Assembly: GCA_903873545.1 (NCBI GenBank)
Contig: CAIQPA010000681.1
Coordinates: 1 to 6,609, forward strand
DNA length: 6,609 bases
From: an uncultured delta proteobacterium
Lineage (GTDB): Bacteria; Myxococcota_A; Bradymonadia; REDH01
Direction of reading: 5' to 3'
The translations under genes were made by a program, and so were the position numbers. Numbering within the stretch: position 1 is the first letter of the stretch; each line of letters starts with the position of its first letter. A model generated the notes under the pieces. That model made no database searches, was not told the DNA's origin, and saw only the letters and a program-made list of their open reading frames with translations. Shown one piece after another: positions 1-6,138 of the stretch.

Positions 1-1
1 C

Positions 2-697
2 CACCGCATCGCAACCGGCACTGCCCCCTTCCGGAGGGCCGCAAACGGCGCCGAGGCCGCCGCGGAACTCTCGCTCCTCATCGGCACCTCCATCGATGTC
101 ATCTCGGGAGAGCATGAGGCCGAACTTAGCCTCCTTGCCACCCGCGGCTCCTTCCCCGACCTGGCACGCGCCCAGATTGTCGACATCGGCGGCGCCTCCA
201 CCGAGCTCATCGACGCCTTCCCAGACGGCGGCCACGCCGTCGTCAGCCTCGATGTCGGCGCCGTCCGACTCACCGAGCGCTGCGTCACCGCAGACCCCAT
301 CTCGGCCGACGATCGAGCCGCCTTGCAGGCTGCCATCACAGATGCGCTCTCCCGCGCCTCGGTGAAGCGCTTCGTCCCGCCGCCGCTCCTTGTGGGTGTC
401 GCCGGCACGGTCACCACGCTTGCCGCGCTCTCGCTTGAGATGGACGAGTATGAGGCAGAGCGGGTGCATGGCCATGTCCTCTCTCGCGCCGAAGTGACCC
501 GCATCGAGAACGCCCTCTTCGCACTCAGCCTGAGCCAGCGGAAGTCGCTCGCCGGCATGCCTGCAAAGCGAGCCGACGTCCTCCCCGCAGGCGCCATGCT
601 CCTGCGCTCGGTCATGGACCATCTCGGCGCAGACGAGGTGCTGGTGAGCGATCGCGGCATCCGCTGGGGCCGCCTCTTCGAGCGGTTCGGCGTCTAG
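2..697 (+). CDS. Ppx/GppA family exopolyphosphatase, 5'-truncated by window edge
   Basis: This is the C-terminal 231 residues of a Ppx/GppA-type phosphatase, an actin-like-fold enzyme family that hydrolyses polyphosphate or the 5' phosphate of pppGpp in the cytoplasm. The reading frame enters from the left edge, so the start and the first phosphate-binding loop are not visible. Family motifs appear in order: ATGTAPFRRAANG near the edge (usually ATSAxRDAxN), ISGEHEAEL at 101-124 with the glutamate cluster around the active site, VDIGGASTEL at 179-208 (the family usually has GGGSTE, here GGASTE), DVGAVRLTER, GVAGTVTTLAAL, and the C-terminal RADVLPAG and VSDRGIRWG. The protein stops soon after the last motif, so it is the short form without the HD-like C-terminal domain of E. 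coli Ppx and GppA. One base separates its stop from the next gene, which implies an operon. The family is secure; polyphosphate versus pppGpp as substrate cannot be decided here. Confidence 0.93.
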   Translation, partial: HRIATGTAPFRRAANGAEAAAELSLLIGTSIDVISGEHEAELSLLATRGSFPDLARAQIVDIGGASTELIDAFPDGGHAVVSLDVGAVRLTERCVTADPISADDRAALQAAITDALSRASVKRFVPPPLLVGVAGTVTTLAALSLEMDEYEAERVHGHVLSRAEVTRIENALFALSLSQRKSLAGMPAKRADVLPAGAMLLRSVMDHLGADEVLVSDRGIRWGRLFERFGV

Positions 698-698
698 C

Positions 699-1562
699 GT
701 GGAGGCGCTCCGTCTCGCCGAACAGCGACGCGCCCTGCTGGCGGGGCGGGCCTCGCGCAAGCCGCAACTGCGGCAGTGGGAGGAGAGCCGCCAGGCCACC
801 GCCCTGGTGCTCTCGCTCACACCGGCCGCAACCCGCGCGCTGCCTTCGCTGCTCGATGCGCTTGCGGCCCAGCTCTCGTCCATGCCGTCGCGACCGGTCG
901 ACCGCCTCGAACTGCTCGTCCATGCGCCGTCGCTCAGCGCCGAAGCCGCCTCCCGCCTCCTCGGCCTTGTCCGCGAATTCGCACGCGAAGTGACGCTCGT
1001 GCTGCTGCAGGACGGGGGCGTTGGCGAGACCATGCTGGCCGTCGGCGCCGACTCGCTCATCCTACGCCCCGACGCAGCCCTAACGACGCTCCTGCCGCCG
1101 CTTCCGCCCGAAGCCGCCGGCCTGCGTGCCCTCATCGCCTCGCTCCGCGTCGCCGAGCCCAAGGAGCTCCTCCCGCTCCTGGCCGCAGACTGCTCCGCCG
1201 CCGAGCTCGGAGCCGCCCTCGCCAGCTTCGAGCGCACCGTCCGGCTCGCCACCCTCGCAGCCGCTGCACGCCTCCACCCGCCCGACGCAGCCGACCTCGC
1301 CGACCTCGTCGAGGCGCTCACCCGTTGGGTCGGCCGCGACACCGATTTCCTGACCCGCTGGCAGGCAAAGCAGCTCCGCGCGCTCCCGCTTCAGACCCCC
1401 GTCCATGCGGTCGAGATGAGCCTCGCGGAGCTCGCGCTCCTCTACCGCCCCATCGCAGCGGGCGGCGTCGTGTCGCTCATCGAGTCGGTCGAACAGCTCC
1501 GCTTCCACGCCGATCCCTCCGACCCGGACTGGATGCTCGGGCCCGACGAAGACCTCCAGTGA
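699..1562 (+). CDS. Serine dehydrogenase proteinase-like (ClpP/crotonase fold) protein, probably catalytically dead
   Basis: This 287-residue protein starts at a GTG one base after the upstream stop; no clear ribosome binding site is present, which suits translational coupling. I recognise a diverged member of the serine dehydrogenase proteinase family (SDH_sah, related to ClpP and SppA). Residues 70-90 (LELLVHAPSLSAEAASRLL) resemble the family pattern LxLHTPGGSAEAAxRL. Residues 107-118 (GGVGETMLAVGAD) resemble KSAGTLLALGAD, and residues 212-231 (GRDTDFLTRWQAKQL to LPL) resemble SHDxPITxxEAKELGL. In this alignment the oxyanion GG is S78-L79, the nucleophile Ser is V108 and the C-terminal His is T215, so proteolysis is unlikely. 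Total length fits the family. There is no signal peptide or convincing membrane segment, so it is probably cytoplasmic. The assignment rests on patterns read by eye; the alternative is an unrelated Ala/Leu-rich protein. It ends in a GTGA overlap with the Nudix gene. Confidence 0.72.
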   Translation: MEALRLAEQRRALLAGRASRKPQLRQWEESRQATALVLSLTPAATRALPSLLDALAAQLSSMPSRPVDRLELLVHAPSLSAEAASRLLGLVREFAREVTLVLLQDGGVGETMLAVGADSLILRPDAALTTLLPPLPPEAAGLRALIASLRVAEPKELLPLLAADCSAAELGAALASFERTVRLATLAAAARLHPPDAADLADLVEALTRWVGRDTDFLTRWQAKQLRALPLQTPVHAVEMSLAELALLYRPIAAGGVVSLIESVEQLRFHADPSDPDWMLGPDEDLQ

Positions 1563-2344
1563 GCGAGCCGGTCGAGGTGCGTCACGCGGCCACTGTCGTG
1601 GTGGTCCGAGGCGCGGGTGCCGACGCAGAGGTCCTCCTCCTCCGTCGCGGCGATACCGCAGGTTTCATGGCTGGCATGTTCGTCTATCCGGGCGGCCGGC
1701 TCGACCCTGCAGACCTCGACGCCGCGGCTGGAGACCTCGATACTGCTGCCCGCTGGACCGCACTCCGCGAATGTTTCGAAGAGTCGGGGCTACTGCTCGC
1801 AACCGACCAGCAGGGCCAGCCCGCCACCCCCGCCCACGCCGAGGCCCTCCGCGCCAGTGAGGCCCCCTTCGCCGAGGCGCTGCAGGCCCTCAACCTCCGC
1901 CCCGGACTCAACGACCTCCGCCCCTTCGCCCGCTGGGTCACCCCGGCCGTCGAGCGCCGCCGTTTCGATACCCGCTTCTACCTCGCCCCCCATCCCCACG
2001 GCCAGGATGCAGCGCCCGACGGTTTCGAGATGGTGGAGCACCGCTGGAGGCGGCCCGTCGATGCGCTGCAGGAGTATGCCACCTCCGACATGCTCCTCTC
2101 GCCCCCCACCTTCTACTTCCTCGCCGACCTCGCAACGCAGCTCGCGGCGGGCCTCCCGCTCCACGACTGGGCCGACGCGCAACCGCGCCATCCCGTCCTG
2201 CCGCGGCTCGAACTCACCGGCTCACCGCGGCTCCTGCTGCCCGGCGACGCAGACTACCCCAGCGAGCAACCCGTCTCTGGACCCACCCGCATGATCCTCG
2301 TCGACGGCCGCTGGCAGCGCCAGACGGTCCGTCACGCGGACTAG
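1559..2344 (+). CDS. Nudix hydrolase, NUDT19-like
   Basis: This 261-residue Nudix hydrolase starts at a GTG that overlaps the upstream TGA (GTGA, 1559-1562). The frame stays open upstream to 776, but that part reads as Arg/Pro-rich shadow of the preceding gene. The Nudix fold cleaves nucleoside diphosphates linked to another group, using metal bound by REx2EE. Here VYPGGRLDPADL at residues 42-53 is followed by ALRECFEESGLLL at 68-80, so E71, E74 and E75 can coordinate metal. The gap from the GG to RE is ten residues longer than in a MutT-type box. That, together with RWVTPAVERRRFDTRFYLA at 125-143 and a later ExxWxxPxxAL region, is typical of the NUDT19 branch, whose animal member is a peroxisomal CoA diphosphatase. 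A CoA or acyl-CoA substrate is therefore a reasonable guess but not shown. Its stop codon overlaps that of the convergent gene. Confidence 0.88.
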   Translation: MSEPVEVRHAATVVVVRGAGADAEVLLLRRGDTAGFMAGMFVYPGGRLDPADLDAAAGDLDTAARWTALRECFEESGLLLATDQQGQPATPAHAEALRASEAPFAEALQALNLRPGLNDLRPFARWVTPAVERRRFDTRFYLAPHPHGQDAAPDGFEMVEHRWRRPVDALQEYATSDMLLSPPTFYFLADLATQLAAGLPLHDWADAQPRHPVLPRLELTGSPRLLLPGDADYPSEQPVSGPTRMILVDGRWQRQTVRHAD

Positions 2345-2610
2345 TTCGCGCCCGTGTTGCCCAGGCCCGACGAGTAGCCCATCGCCCGGTTCCGCTTGAA
2401 GAAGTACTCGTAACGAGCCTCCTTCGTCTCCGGGTCGCGGCCCAGCAGCACCGTCACGAGCTCCCAGCCATGCTGGCCGATCGTCTGCAGCGACACGTCG
2501 CGGTAGAGCGTCTTGTCATACTTGTCGTAGAAGGTGATCTGCTCCGGCAGAGCGGGTGATGCGTAGGCGTGGATGTAATCCCAGACTGCTTTCTCCATCT
2601 CAACCACCAT
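2341..2610 (-). CDS. Small DUF4177-like protein
   Basis: This 89-residue protein has the layout of DUF4177-type proteins: an opening VWDYIHAY strand (residues 9-16), a central GQHGWELVTVL (45-55), and a closing aromatic YEYFFKR (67-73), followed by a short Gly/Asn tail. The molecular role of this family is unknown. There is no signal peptide or membrane segment. Two starts are possible: the ATG at 2610, which an AGAAGG immediately abuts (too close for a normal Shine-Dalgarno), or the ATG at 2598 (Met5), which lies 12 bases downstream of that AGAAGG and gives 85 residues beginning MEKAVWDY. I list the longer form, but the shorter is equally plausible. A strong-looking promoter at 2658-2686 precedes it, so it is probably transcribed on its own. 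Its TAG shares the palindrome CTAG with the stop of the convergent Nudix gene. Confidence 0.8.
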   Translation of the reverse strand: MVVEMEKAVWDYIHAYASPALPEQITFYDKYDKTLYRDVSLQTIGQHGWELVTVLLGRDPETKEARYEYFFKRNRAMGYSSGLGNTGAN

Positions 2611-2657
2611 CCTTCTTCGCGCTGCTGACGGCCTTCAAGGTGCCGCTTCGGTTGCCG

Positions 2658-2686
2658 ATTATGCGCGCCGATTCATCCCTTTGCAA
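2658..2686 (-). promoter_or_regulatory. Sigma70-like promoter for the DUF4177-like gene
   Basis: Read on the minus strand there is a -35 TTGCAA (2686-2681, 4 of 6 consensus bases), a spacer of exactly 17 bases and a -10 CATAAT (2663-2658, 5 of 6). It lies in a locally AT-richer stretch immediately downstream of the helical-protein gene. Transcription would start near 2651, giving a leader of roughly 40 bases before the ATG at 2610. No operator is recognisable. Confidence 0.6.
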
Positions 2687-2706
2687 CGGGCCAAATCAGC
2701 GCCCGT
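2686..2706 (-). repeat. Short inverted repeat across the stop of the helical-protein gene
   Basis: ACGGGC at 2686-2691 and GCCCGT at 2701-2706 form a perfect 6-bp stem with a 9-base loop that includes the TGA stop at 2696-2698. It could act as a weak terminator or an mRNA 3' end stabiliser for the upstream gene, but no run of T follows on the minus strand. It touches the first base of the -35 element of the next promoter. Six GC-rich base pairs can occur by chance in DNA of this composition. Confidence 0.25.
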
Positions 2707-2980
2707 CTGAGGAGCGGTTTCGCCTGGCCTCGGTGATCTCCCGGAGCTGCGCCTTCTGCTCCGCGAGGTCGTCTGCCGGCATGGCGACGACACCCTGCTG
2801 CGAGGCCAGCCGCGCCGCCTCCAGCTCGCGAAGCAGGCGACCCTGCGCCGCCATCAACGCCCGCAGTACCTGCTGGGTCTCGGGCCGCTGAAACAGGGCG
2901 CGGAGACCCTCCGCATCCAGCCCGCGCGCCTTCGCCTCCCGCGCGAGCCGCTCCCTGATTCGCGTTCGAATGCTGCCCAT
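2696..2980 (-). CDS. Hypothetical 94-residue charged helical protein
   Basis: I do not recognise this protein. The chosen ATG at 2980 has GGGAG eight bases upstream, a good ribosome binding site; the frame continues upstream to an ATG at 3052, but that extension has no such site and crosses the probable promoter region. The product is rich in Arg, Glu, Ala, Leu and Gln, has no Cys or Trp, and appears almost wholly alpha-helical. Residues 1-20 are strongly basic (RTRIRERLAREAKARG), residues 33-62 (ETQQVLRALMAAQGRLLREL) look amphipathic and may form a coiled coil, and the C-terminus is a basic Arg-rich tail. It has no signal peptide or membrane segment. Its codons are mainly G-ending, like the histidine kinase gene on the same strand, which supports real coding. 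It diverges from the AsmA-GT51 gene with a gap of 121 bases. Confidence 0.65.
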   Translation of the reverse strand: MGSIRTRIRERLAREAKARGLDAEGLRALFQRPETQQVLRALMAAQGRLLRELEAARLASQQGVVAMPADDLAEQKAQLREITEARRNRSSDGR

Positions 2981-3004
2981 CTCGCCTACTCCCTGCGGGC
3001 GATT

Positions 3005-3052
3005 CTTGCCCGACCTCCCCCCTATGGTATGGGCCCTCTCGCTGCCAAGCAA
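3005..3052. promoter_or_regulatory. Candidate divergent promoter region
   Basis: This is the interval between two divergent genes and holds weak promoter-like pairs in both directions. On the plus strand TTGCCC (3005-3010) and TATGGG (3028-3033) are 17 bases apart. On the minus strand TTGCTT (3052-3047) and TACCAT (3029-3024) are 17 bases apart, and TTGGCA (3048-3043) with CATAGG (3026-3021) are 16 apart. None is near consensus, so the position is supported mostly by gene layout. The leader of the plus-strand gene would be about 60 bases. Confidence 0.3.
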
Positions 3053-3068
3053 TCATCCGCGCGGTGAT
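3052..3068. promoter_or_regulatory. Imperfect palindrome, possible operator
   Basis: ATCATCCGC followed directly by GCGGTGAT forms an eight-pair dyad with one unpaired T at 3056 and no loop. It lies between the divergent promoter candidates and the start at 3102, a usual place for a repressor site. No regulator family is recognisable from it, and the CCGCGCGG core is cheap in GC-rich DNA. Confidence 0.25.
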
Positions 3069-3101
3069 CCGCTCTCCGCACCCGCTCCCCAAGTCTGCTG
3101 C

Positions 3102-6100
3102 ATGACCACCAAGCCCGTCGCCAAAGGCCAGGCCGCCCCCCGCCTCAGCCCCCGCTGGCGCCGCGCCGCCTTCATCCTGCTCGGACTTGTTACCCTCCTC
3201 CTCCTCCTCTCCCTCATCGCCTCCGTCGTCGCAGGACCGGCCATCCGCAGCCTCGTGGCCTCCAAGGCCAGCGAGCGCGGCATCCCGCTCCGGCTCGGCG
3301 ACATCTCCGTCCGACCCTGGGGCGACGTCGTCATTGCCGATGTCTGCCTCCAAGACCCCTCCATCACCCCTGCCGCAGACTGGGTCTGCGTGGGCAAGGT
3401 CGCAGCCGCACCACGCTGGCTCTCGCTCCTCTCCGGGCGCCCGACGCTCAAGTCGCTCTCGCTCTCGAAGGTCGTCGTCTCTGCTGGCGCCGCGCACGGC
3501 GCCCCCAAGGAGCAGGCCGACCGCCTCAAGGAGCTCCTCCGCTCCAAGAAGGCCAAAGAGCCTGCCGCGCCTTCCGCCGCACCCAAGCGCGCGCCCGATG
3601 ACCTCATCATCCGCCTCGACGACCTCGTCATCGACCTCGCCAACCAGAACCTCCCCACCGACCGCATCGAGGTTGACTCAGGCCGGTTTTCCGGAACGCC
3701 CGAGGCCTTTGAAGCCAACGCCGAGGTCCGCTTCCGCGTCGGCCTCGCCACCCTCGCCGCGCTCCCCGCAAAGGTCGAACTCCCCGAGGCCTACGACCTC
3801 CGCATCACGCGCAGCATCGAAGAGCCCGGGCCACGCATCCTCGCCCGCGGCAACTCTCCCGTCATCGTCTCCACCGACAGGCTCGGCGGCATCTCCGCCT
3901 CCTTCGAGGGTGTCGGCGGCGTCTGGCCAACCACCCTCATCGCCGAGGGAGTGAAGGTTGGCCGACCGGGTGCCGAACCTCTCGTCCGCTTCGACAGCGG
4001 CCTCCTCGTCCTCTCCGAAATCACCCGCGATCTCGAGCAGCTCTACATGACCTCCGCCCGCGTCGACGGCCTCAACCTGCAGGTCACCCGCGACGAGCAG
4101 GGATTCGGCCCGCTCGGCGCGCTCCTCGGCATCAATGCGGATGCTGCGCCGGCCTCCGCTCCCGCCGCAACGCCCACGCCGAAGGCCCCCAAGAAGAGCG
4201 CCGCACCCGGACTCTGGGCCAAGCGTGAATGGTACGAAAAGCTCCCGCAGCAGCTCGAACTCCCCGGCCTCACCATCGGCTACCACGACCTCCGCGCCGG
4301 TCAGAAGGCGCCCCCCATCACACTCGAGTTCGACACCCTCACCTTCGCGCTCCGGACGAAGCAGATCGACCTCACCTTCGCGAGCCGCTTCACCGCCGAT
4401 GGCCAGAGCGCTGGCACCGCCGCCATGACCGCTGCCTGGAACCACGCGGACAACAAACTCCAGCTCAAACTCGACGCCATCGACGTCGGCGTAGGCCAAC
4501 TCCTGAGCGGCGTGGTCGGCAATGACGACGGCCCCCACGAGGGCGTCGCAAACCTCAACATCAACTACCGCTCCGACGACAAGGGACCTGGCATCACCTT
4601 CGCCGGCAAGGCCTCGCTGCGCGACCTCAAACTCTCACACAAGGGGCTGCGCGCCCCGCTCGAAGTGGGCGAACTCTCCTACGACTGGCAGGCTGTCCGC
4701 GGCGGTGCAGACAAGAAGAGCCTCCGCTGGGAGAAGGGCGATGGCAGCTTCAACGGCATCCCCTTCTCCTTCAAACTCGCCCTCGGAAAGTTCAACCTCT
4801 CCAAGTGGCCCCTCACAGACCGCATCGACCTCACCGCCGCCGTCCCCGAGGTCGACGCGATGCGCCTCTTCGGGGCCATCCCGCCCTCCCTGCGCGCCGA
4901 GCTCGACGGCACCCGCATGGCCGGAACCTGGGGATTCGATCTCGACGTCGCCGTTGGCGTCAAAGAGACCGACAAGGGGGTTCGCGTCTCCATCGAAGAG
5001 CCCCGCACCTTCGAGATCCACGACGACTCCCTCGCCCTCACCTCGCTCCCCGAAGCTGTCGATGTCCGCCGCCTCAACCGCGACTTCCGCTTCACCTTCA
5101 CAGGCGCCAAGGGCTCCGTCACCCGAGAGCTCTACATGCGGGCCCCGGGCGGCTGGATGTACGGCCAGCCCGATGCCGACGCCCCCGACGCCCCCGACCT
5201 CCCGGGCGACACCGCCGACGGCAGCGCAAGCAACGGCTGGGTCGCCTTCCAAGACATGAACTACTACCTCGTCGCCACCCAGCTCTACCGCGAAAACGGC
5301 GCCTTCTTTCAGAAGGAGAGCGGCATCAACATGACCGAGCTCCGCCGTGTCATCGAAGAGGCCATCAACCGCCGCAAGCTCGGCCGCGGCGCCTCCACCA
5401 TCGGCATGCAGCTGGTGAAGAATGTCTTCCTCTCCCACGAGCGGGCCGTGGAGCGGAAGTTCCAGGAGATCTTCCTCACCTACTGGCTTAATCGCGTGGT
5501 CCCCAAGCCGCGCATCCTCGAGGTCTACCTCAACATGATCGAGTGGGGCAAAGGCATCAACGGCCTCGCCGACGCGGCAAAGTACTACTTCAACAAGAGG
5601 CCGCACGAGCTCACGCTCGCGGAGTCGGTCTGGATCAGCAGCATCTCGCCCGCGCCGCTGCGCCGCGAGAACCAGCGCCAGACGGGCGTCCCGCCCTGGT
5701 TCCAAGAGGTCGTCAACTACACCATTCGCGGCATGGGCAAGCGGGGCAGACTCAGCGAGGCCGAGGTGGCCCGCGGCCTCCGCGAACGCATCCGATTCGC
5801 CAACCAGAGCGGCGATGCCGCTGCTGTCGCAGACCTCGCAGCCCCGAGTGAGGAAGAGCTCGCGGCGGCCGTCCTCGCGATCGAACCGGCGGGCGAAGGG
5901 GAGGGCGGAGGCGACATCGTCCCCGAAGCAGAGGGCTCCGGCATTGCGCTGCCCATGACCGAGCAGCAGATCAAAGATGCCGCGGCCGCTGCCCGGACCG
6001 CCAAGTTCCTCGCGGATTCGCCAGCCGCCCGCCTGAGCGGCATGGGGGGCAGTGCGCGCCTTCCCCGGGGAGCAGGCCCACGCCCGGTTGCCGCCCCGCC

Positions 6101-6116
6101 AAAGCGCCGCCGCTAG
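3102..6116 (+). CDS. AsmA-like periplasmic protein fused to a C-terminal GT51 peptidoglycan glycosyltransferase
   Basis: The product is 1004 residues from the ATG at 3102. The frame opens earlier (ATG 2970), but that start overlaps the opposite gene. The 3102 start gives a normal anchor: a basic N-terminus ending RWRR, then a membrane helix at about 22-44. No strong ribosome binding site is seen. Residues 50-170 resemble the AsmA/DUF748 N-terminal region (RLGDISVRPWGDVVIADVCL, then a LSLLSGRPTLKSLSL stretch), and beta-rich AsmA-like repeats continue to about 690 with Pro/Ala/Lys linkers near 155-165 and 350-370. Residues 716-850 are GT51, which polymerises lipid II into glycan: YRENGAFF with E731 at the catalytic Glu, GASTIGMQLVKN at 763-774, RKFQE at 785-789, and KPRILEVYLN at 802-811. 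A low-complexity tail of about 100 residues ends KRRR. No transpeptidase domain is present. GT51 is secure; the AsmA label is strong but by eye. Activity is likely though motif I is altered. Confidence 0.9.
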   Translation: MTTKPVAKGQAAPRLSPRWRRAAFILLGLVTLLLLLSLIASVVAGPAIRSLVASKASERGIPLRLGDISVRPWGDVVIADVCLQDPSITPAADWVCVGKVAAAPRWLSLLSGRPTLKSLSLSKVVVSAGAAHGAPKEQADRLKELLRSKKAKEPAAPSAAPKRAPDDLIIRLDDLVIDLANQNLPTDRIEVDSGRFSGTPEAFEANAEVRFRVGLATLAALPAKVELPEAYDLRITRSIEEPGPRILARGNSPVIVSTDRLGGISASFEGVGGVWPTTLIAEGVKVGRPGAEPLVRFDSGLLVLSEITRDLEQLYMTSARVDGLNLQVTRDEQGFGPLGALLGINADAAPASAPAATPTPKAPKKSAAPGLWAKREWYEKLPQQLELPGLTIGYHDLRAGQKAPPITLEFDTLTFALRTKQIDLTFASRFTADGQSAGTAAMTAAWNHADNKLQLKLDAIDVGVGQLLSGVVGNDDGPHEGVANLNINYRSDDKGPGITFAGKASLRDLKLSHKGLRAPLEVGELSYDWQAVRGGADKKSLRWEKGDGSFNGIPFSFKLALGKFNLSKWPLTDRIDLTAAVPEVDAMRLFGAIPPSLRAELDGTRMAGTWGFDLDVAVGVKETDKGVRVSIEEPRTFEIHDDSLALTSLPEAVDVRRLNRDFRFTFTGAKGSVTRELYMRAPGGWMYGQPDADAPDAPDLPGDTADGSASNGWVAFQDMNYYLVATQLYRENGAFFQKESGINMTELRRVIEEAINRRKLGRGASTIGMQLVKNVFLSHERAVERKFQEIFLTYWLNRVVPKPRILEVYLNMIEWGKGINGLADAAKYYFNKRPHELTLAESVWISSISPAPLRRENQRQTGVPPWFQEVVNYTIRGMGKRGRLSEAEVARGLRERIRFANQSGDAAAVADLAAPSEEELAAAVLAIEPAGEGEGGGDIVPEAEGSGIALPMTEQQIKDAAAAARTAKFLADSPAARLSGMGGSARLPRGAGPRPVAAPPKRRR

Positions 6117-6138
6117 CGCCGCCTAGAGGCCTCGCGGC

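Noticed and set aside
776..1558. Open extension of the Nudix frame upstream to an ATG at 776
   Set aside because: The translation is Arg/Pro/Ala-rich shadow of the protease-like gene and has no domain; the Nudix homology starts just after the GTG at 1559.
2970..3101. N-terminal extension of the AsmA-GT51 protein from the ATG at 2970 or 3024
   Set aside because: It overlaps the opposite gene's 5' end and the likely promoter, and would put 44 Pro-rich residues before the basic stretch and membrane helix.
2673..3497. Minus-strand frame of 274 codons crossing the divergent gap
   Set aside because: Gly/Glu/Arg/Asp-rich low-complexity translation without motifs; it overlaps two better-supported genes in other frames.
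3678..4538. Minus-strand frame of 286 codons inside the AsmA-like region
   Set aside because: Same acidic Gly-rich shadow pattern with no recognisable domain.
5178..5195. Tandem GACGCCCCC repeat
   Set aside because: Two copies only, encoding a short Asp-Ala-Pro linker ahead of the GT51 domain; ordinary linker repetition.
4635..5705. Long minus-strand frame of 356 codons within the AsmA-GT51 gene
   Set aside because: Composition is Gly/Glu/Val/Asp-rich, the typical antisense shadow of C-ending codons, while the plus strand carries clear GT51 motifs.
6103..6123. Direct repeat AGCGCCGCC at 6103-6111 and 6115-6123 around the stop codon
   Set aside because: Nine-base GC-only repeat arising from Arg/Ala codons; no sign of an insertion or attachment site.
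6117..6138. GCCGC (6118-6122) and GCGGC (6134-6138) as a terminator between the convergent genes
   Set aside because: Only five pairs around an 11-base loop and no T run on either side; expected by chance at this GC content.
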